From positions 1-60,906 of the forward strand of contig CAYSJJ010000014.1 in the NCBI GenBank assembly GCA_964431365.1: DNA of 60,906 bases, given 5' to 3'. The stretch is from Geomobilibacter sp964431365 (GTDB lineage Bacteria; Desulfobacterota; Desulfuromonadia; Geobacterales; DSM-12255). A program made the translations under genes and the position numbers. Below the pieces are notes generated by a model, which made no database searches, had not been told where the DNA came from, and saw nothing but the letters and a program-made list of their open reading frames with translations. Positions 57,955-60,906 of this stretch are shown here, piece by piece; positions within the stretch are counted from its first letter, which is position 1, and each line of letters begins with the position of its first letter.

Positions 57955-60231
57955 GTGTACCCTATAACCACCAATCCGGAAAAATGCCGCAAGTGCTACT
58001 CCTGCGTCAGAAGTTGCCCAGTAAAGGCAATAAAGGTCGAGGAGAGCTACACCGAGATTATTTTTTCCCGCTGCATCGGCTGCGGTAACTGCCTGAACAA
58101 CTGCCCGCAAAAGGCAAAACAGGTTTCCGACAAAATTGTGGAGACCGAAAGACTGCTTGCCTCGCCGGAACCGGTTATTGCTGTTCTAGGAAGCTCGTTT
58201 CCGGCATTTTTCCACTATGTGACGCCGGGTCAGGTGGTGGCGGGCTTGAAGCAGCTCGGATTCTCGGAGGTGCATGAAGGATCCTCCGGTGTCGAATTGA
58301 TCGCCGGACCCTACGCAAAGGCGATGGAGGAAGCCACCCGACCGCTCATCGCCTCCCACTGTCCGGCCGTGGTGGACCTCATCGAACGCCATTACCCGAC
58401 CCTCATCGACAACCTGGTGCCGGTCGTCACCCCCATGGTCGCCATGGGCCGACTACTCAAAGGGTTCAACGAAGCCCGGCCCAAAGTGGTCTACATAAGT
58501 TCCTGCATCGCCGCAAAATTCGAAAACCAGCCGGACGAAGTCGGCGAAGCCATCGACGTCATTCTGACCTACAAGGAGCTGGACAGCTTCTTTCGCAGCC
58601 GTGCCATCGCGCTTTCAGCCCTCCCCGAGCAGACGTTCGACGGCATCGAACCTCACCTGGGACGGCTCTTTCCCATCGCCGACGGCACATTCAAGGCATT
58701 TTCCATTGCAACCGACCCTCTCGACACCGAAATCATCGCCGCCCAGGGAGAAGTCAACGTCATGGGGCTCATCAAGGACCTGGCCCAAGGGCGAATCAGC
58801 CCGCGCATCGCCGATCTTCGCTTCTGCTACGACGGCTGCATCGGCGGCCCGGGCAAGAACAAGGAACTGACCGGCCTGTACAAACGAAACCTGATTATCT
58901 ACCACTTCAAGATGGGCGCACCATACCGCCCCCTCTCCCACTACCGTCAGGAAAAAGCCCCGCCCCCACTGGAGCGGACATTCACCAACAAGTACGCCCC
59001 GCTGCAGCAGCCCAAAGGGGCAGACATAAAACGGATTCTTCAGGCAACCAACAAGTTGACCAGGAAAGATGAACTCAACTGCCGCGCCTGTGGCTATCGT
59101 ACCTGCCGGGAATATGCGGTTGCCGTCTATCAGGGACTTGCCGACCTGGACATGTGCCTGCCGCACAACCTGCGACAACTGGAGGAGGATCGTGGCCGAC
59201 TCCTGGAAAAATACGAGCTGGCACAGCGCGAACTCGACAAAGAGTATGGCGATCAGTTCATCGTGGGGAACGACCGGAAGACCATGGAGGTCCTGGAACT
59301 GATCAAACAAGTTGGGCCTACCCCTACTACCGTCCTCATCCGGGGAGAGTCCGGAACCGGCAAGGAGCTGACCGCCCGGGCCATCCACCGCTACAGCAGC
59401 CGTAACGACAAGCCGCTGGTTACCCTCAACTGCACCACCCTCAGTGACTCGCTTCTGGAAAGCGAGCTGTTCGGACACAAGAAAGGGGCCTTTACCGGCG
59501 CCATCGCCGACAAGAAAGGACTGTTCGAAGCCGCCGACAAAGGCACCATCTTCCTGGATGAAATCGGCGACATCACGCCCAAGCTGCAGGCGGAACTCCT
59601 GCGCGTGCTCGACTCCGGCGACGTGCGGCCGGTGGGCGGCACGGCCACCAAGAACGTCGACGTCCGCCTCATCGCCGCCACCAACAAGGACCTGGAGGCG
59701 GGCGTCCGGGATGGCTGGTTCCGCGAAGACCTCTACTACCGCCTCAACGTCTTCGCCGTCACCATGCCGCCCCTGCGCAAGAGGACCGAATCGATCCCGC
59801 TACTCGCCCACCACTTCCTGGAAAAGGCCCGGACGAAGCTGAACAAGCAGATCGTCGGGATCGAGGATCGTGCCATGAAGGCCATGATGCAGTACTCCTG
59901 GCCGGGCAACATCCGGGAGATGCAGAACATCATCGAGCGCGCCGCAGTTCTCACCCACGACGACACGATCAGACTCGGCAACCTGCCGCTCATATTCGCC
60001 GAAAACTATGTGGAAGAGGCGCCCGAGGTGCTTGACCTCAAATCGTTCAAGAAAGAACGGGAACCCCATGTCATGCGGGTTGAAAAGAAACTGATCCTGC
60101 GCTACCTGTCAGAGGCAGGGGGCAATGTGTCAAAAGCGGCACAACTCGCCAACATCCCCCGCCGAACCTTTTACCGTATACTCGACAAGCATGGACTGAA
60201 GGGACGAAAGAGGATGGCGGAGCAGCCTTAG
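57955..60231 (+). CDS. Sigma-54 activator with ferredoxin and iron-hydrogenase-like sensor domains
   Basis: A 758-aa regulator. Two [4Fe-4S] motifs (CRKCYSCVRSCP, CIGCGNCLNNCP) at 11-58; an iron-hydrogenase large-subunit-like domain at about 75-335; a 4Fe-4S domain (NCRACGYRTC, DLDMCLP) at 366-408; a sigma-54 AAA+ domain at 432-668 with GESGTGKE, GAFTGA and FLDEIGD; a Fis-type HTH at 712-748 (GGNVSKAAQLANIPRRTFYR). The hydrogenase-like part keeps Cys in SHCPA, SSCIAAK and FCYDGCIGGPG, equivalent to the four H-cluster ligands, but has His where the proton-relay Cys of active enzymes lies. GTG start with GAGGAG upstream. It likely senses redox state or H2 and activates sigma-54 promoters. Confidence 0.92.
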   Translation: MYPITTNPEKCRKCYSCVRSCPVKAIKVEESYTEIIFSRCIGCGNCLNNCPQKAKQVSDKIVETERLLASPEPVIAVLGSSFPAFFHYVTPGQVVAGLKQLGFSEVHEGSSGVELIAGPYAKAMEEATRPLIASHCPAVVDLIERHYPTLIDNLVPVVTPMVAMGRLLKGFNEARPKVVYISSCIAAKFENQPDEVGEAIDVILTYKELDSFFRSRAIALSALPEQTFDGIEPHLGRLFPIADGTFKAFSIATDPLDTEIIAAQGEVNVMGLIKDLAQGRISPRIADLRFCYDGCIGGPGKNKELTGLYKRNLIIYHFKMGAPYRPLSHYRQEKAPPPLERTFTNKYAPLQQPKGADIKRILQATNKLTRKDELNCRACGYRTCREYAVAVYQGLADLDMCLPHNLRQLEEDRGRLLEKYELAQRELDKEYGDQFIVGNDRKTMEVLELIKQVGPTPTTVLIRGESGTGKELTARAIHRYSSRNDKPLVTLNCTTLSDSLLESELFGHKKGAFTGAIADKKGLFEAADKGTIFLDEIGDITPKLQAELLRVLDSGDVRPVGGTATKNVDVRLIAATNKDLEAGVRDGWFREDLYYRLNVFAVTMPPLRKRTESIPLLAHHFLEKARTKLNKQIVGIEDRAMKAMMQYSWPGNIREMQNIIERAAVLTHDDTIRLGNLPLIFAENYVEEAPEVLDLKSFKKEREPHVMRVEKKLILRYLSEAGGNVSKAAQLANIPRRTFYRILDKHGLKGRKRMAEQP

Positions 60232-60443
60232 GCTCGCTATTACAGACAGTTAAGCCAGCGGAATTAGCTTTTATTTATTACATTACCAATCAACTGCGGC
60301 CCGGTTACAGCTGTACCCCTCCATGCAGCTTGTGTATTTTTAGCCACCCCGTGTCACAAATGGCACAAATCCTACCCCCAGCCCAACCTTCGTCCGCCCG
60401 GCACAAATATCTTTATCCAAGAATTCAAGCACATTACAAGCTA

Positions 60444-60479
60444 TTTGATGCAACTTGAAAATTTGGCATCAAACGAGCA
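60444..60479 (+). promoter_or_regulatory. Inverted-repeat operator and sigma-54-like promoter candidate
   Basis: tttgatgc 60444-60451 and gcatcaaa 60466-60473 form a perfect 8-bp inverted repeat with a 14-bp spacer. The right arm overlaps TGGCAT-N5-GAGCA (60464-60479), with GG and GC correctly spaced for a -24/-12 sigma-54 promoter, though the -12 TT is GA. The predicted start is about 45 bp before the RHH gene. The wider 60232-60534 gap also holds three CACAAAT words (60354-60408) and no other gene. Confidence 0.4.
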
Positions 60480-60534
60480 TATGGTTTACGTATTCAACAA
60501 AAACGAACAAACACTCACATAGGAGGAGAAGAGA

Positions 60535-60720
60535 ATGGGCAGAATGAGAGAGAACCCCCGGTACAACGTTGTTTCGATGCGGATCAGCGATGAGGAGCGT
60601 CAGGAACTGGCACAACTGATGGACCAGACCCACATGAGCGTTTCGGACATCATGCGCGAAGCCATGTCCCTCTTCAAGGCCAGGTTGACCAATCTGGAAA
60701 TGGACCGCCAGGCTGCATAA
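60535..60720 (+). CDS. Ribbon-helix-helix (CopG/Arc-type) DNA-binding protein
   Basis: A 61-aa protein. The strand NVVSMRISDEERQELAQLMD followed by a helix and TSVSDIMREAM-type turn (here MSVSDIMREAMSLFKAR) is the classical RHH fold. Strong AGGAGGAGA before the ATG. No toxin gene follows, so it is more likely a small stand-alone regulator than an antitoxin. It follows the sigma-54 regulator and ends before a bidirectional terminator. Confidence 0.85.
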   Translation: MGRMRENPRYNVVSMRISDEERQELAQLMDQTHMSVSDIMREAMSLFKARLTNLEMDRQAA

Positions 60721-60740
60721 ACGAGTCGGGCCAACCGACA

Positions 60741-60776
60741 ACGAAAAAGGCCGCTATTGCGGCCTTTTTCGTTTCA
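60741..60776. terminator. Strong bidirectional terminator
   Basis: acgaaaaaggccgc 60741-60754 pairs perfectly with gcggcctttttcgt 60759-60772 around TATT, giving a GC-rich core with A/T tracts on both sides. Confidence 0.9.
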
Positions 60777-60809
60777 GACAAGACTTCTTAGGTAAAAACC
60801 CAGGTTGCT

Positions 60810-60906
60810 CAAAAATAGTCAGATCGTCGCACCCGCAGAAAACTTCGAGGGAGGCATAGCAGCGCTACGCCGCACCGAGGAGTTTGCGAGGACGGCGGCG
60901 AGATGG
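60810..60906. repeat. Palindromic intergenic repeat, cut by the window edge
   Basis: After the terminator, tgctcaaaaatagtcagatc leads into a GC-rich stretch whose two sides are partly complementary about a centre at the palindrome agcgct (60861-60866). The right edge cuts it. It resembles in style the palindrome at 119-295, but the sequence differs. No supported gene. Confidence 0.45.

Overview
The window looks like a chromosomal segment of a Geobacter-type bacterium (Geobacterales, Desulfuromonadia). The grounds are a GC-rich backbone, a fused nuoBCD gene in a complete complex I locus, small monoheme c-type cytochromes, PAS/GGDEF/sigma-54 signalling proteins, an iron-sulfur sigma-54 regulator, and FlaF/FlbT next to short flagellins. 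No tRNA, rRNA, CRISPR array or transposase was seen.

Left part (1-23.3 kb, + strand). It opens with the tail of an amino-acid ABC permease, a 177-bp nested palindrome and a Bcp peroxiredoxin. A degenerate acetate kinase follows, then a 14-subunit complex I locus in the order A, BCD, E, F, G, H, I, J, K, L, M, N. The locus is unusually loaded with unrelated genes: an antisense hybrid histidine kinase between nuoA and nuoBCD; three monoheme cytochromes c and a DUF488 gene between nuoE and nuoF; a diguanylate cyclase between nuoF and nuoG; an Ada-like metal-binding exported protein between nuoG and nuoH; an ankyrin gene with its own terminator between nuoH and nuoI; and an SPFH-GYF protein plus a zinc-ribbon protein between nuoI and nuoJ. 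nuoA carries an apparent 23-bp deletion that shifts the frame and removes a conserved acidic segment, so this complex I may be defective or may borrow NuoA from another locus.

Middle part (23.3-54 kb, nearly all - strand). This is a flagellin and glycan island. Two tandem flagellin genes with sigma-28 promoters share 368 bp of perfect identity from the predicted transcription start into the coding region. They are followed by a gene of unknown function, flbT and flaF. Upstream lie very large mosaic proteins that alternate TPR repeats with GT9-like glycosyltransferase modules (463, 1385 and 1900 aa; nine complete or half modules in all) and two TPR-only proteins. One 1900-aa gene contains a perfect 587-bp internal repeat. 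Next come methyltransferases, a GT34-like transferase, two radical-SAM proteins, an FkbM methyltransferase, a thiamine-diphosphate enzyme, a KdsC-like phosphatase, a short NeuB-like synthase, an epimerase and RfbH/RfbG/RfbF. I infer a pathway for one or more unusual deoxy or branched sugars (CDP-3,6-dideoxyhexose type and a 2-keto-3-deoxy acid type) that the TPR-glycosyltransferases could attach to flagellin.

Right part (54-60.9 kb). It holds a YqaA/DedA-like membrane protein, an M16 peptidase, a convergent transglutaminase-like exported protein, a small unknown, a sigma-54 activator whose sensor is a ferredoxin plus an iron-hydrogenase-like H-cluster domain, and a ribbon-helix-helix regulator behind an inverted-repeat operator candidate. 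The window ends inside another palindromic intergenic repeat.

The best candidates for new biology are the modular TPR-glycosyltransferase island with its sugar cluster, the hydrogenase-like sigma-54 sensor, and the interrupted complex I locus with a broken nuoA. All functions are read from sequence motifs only; no database search was run.
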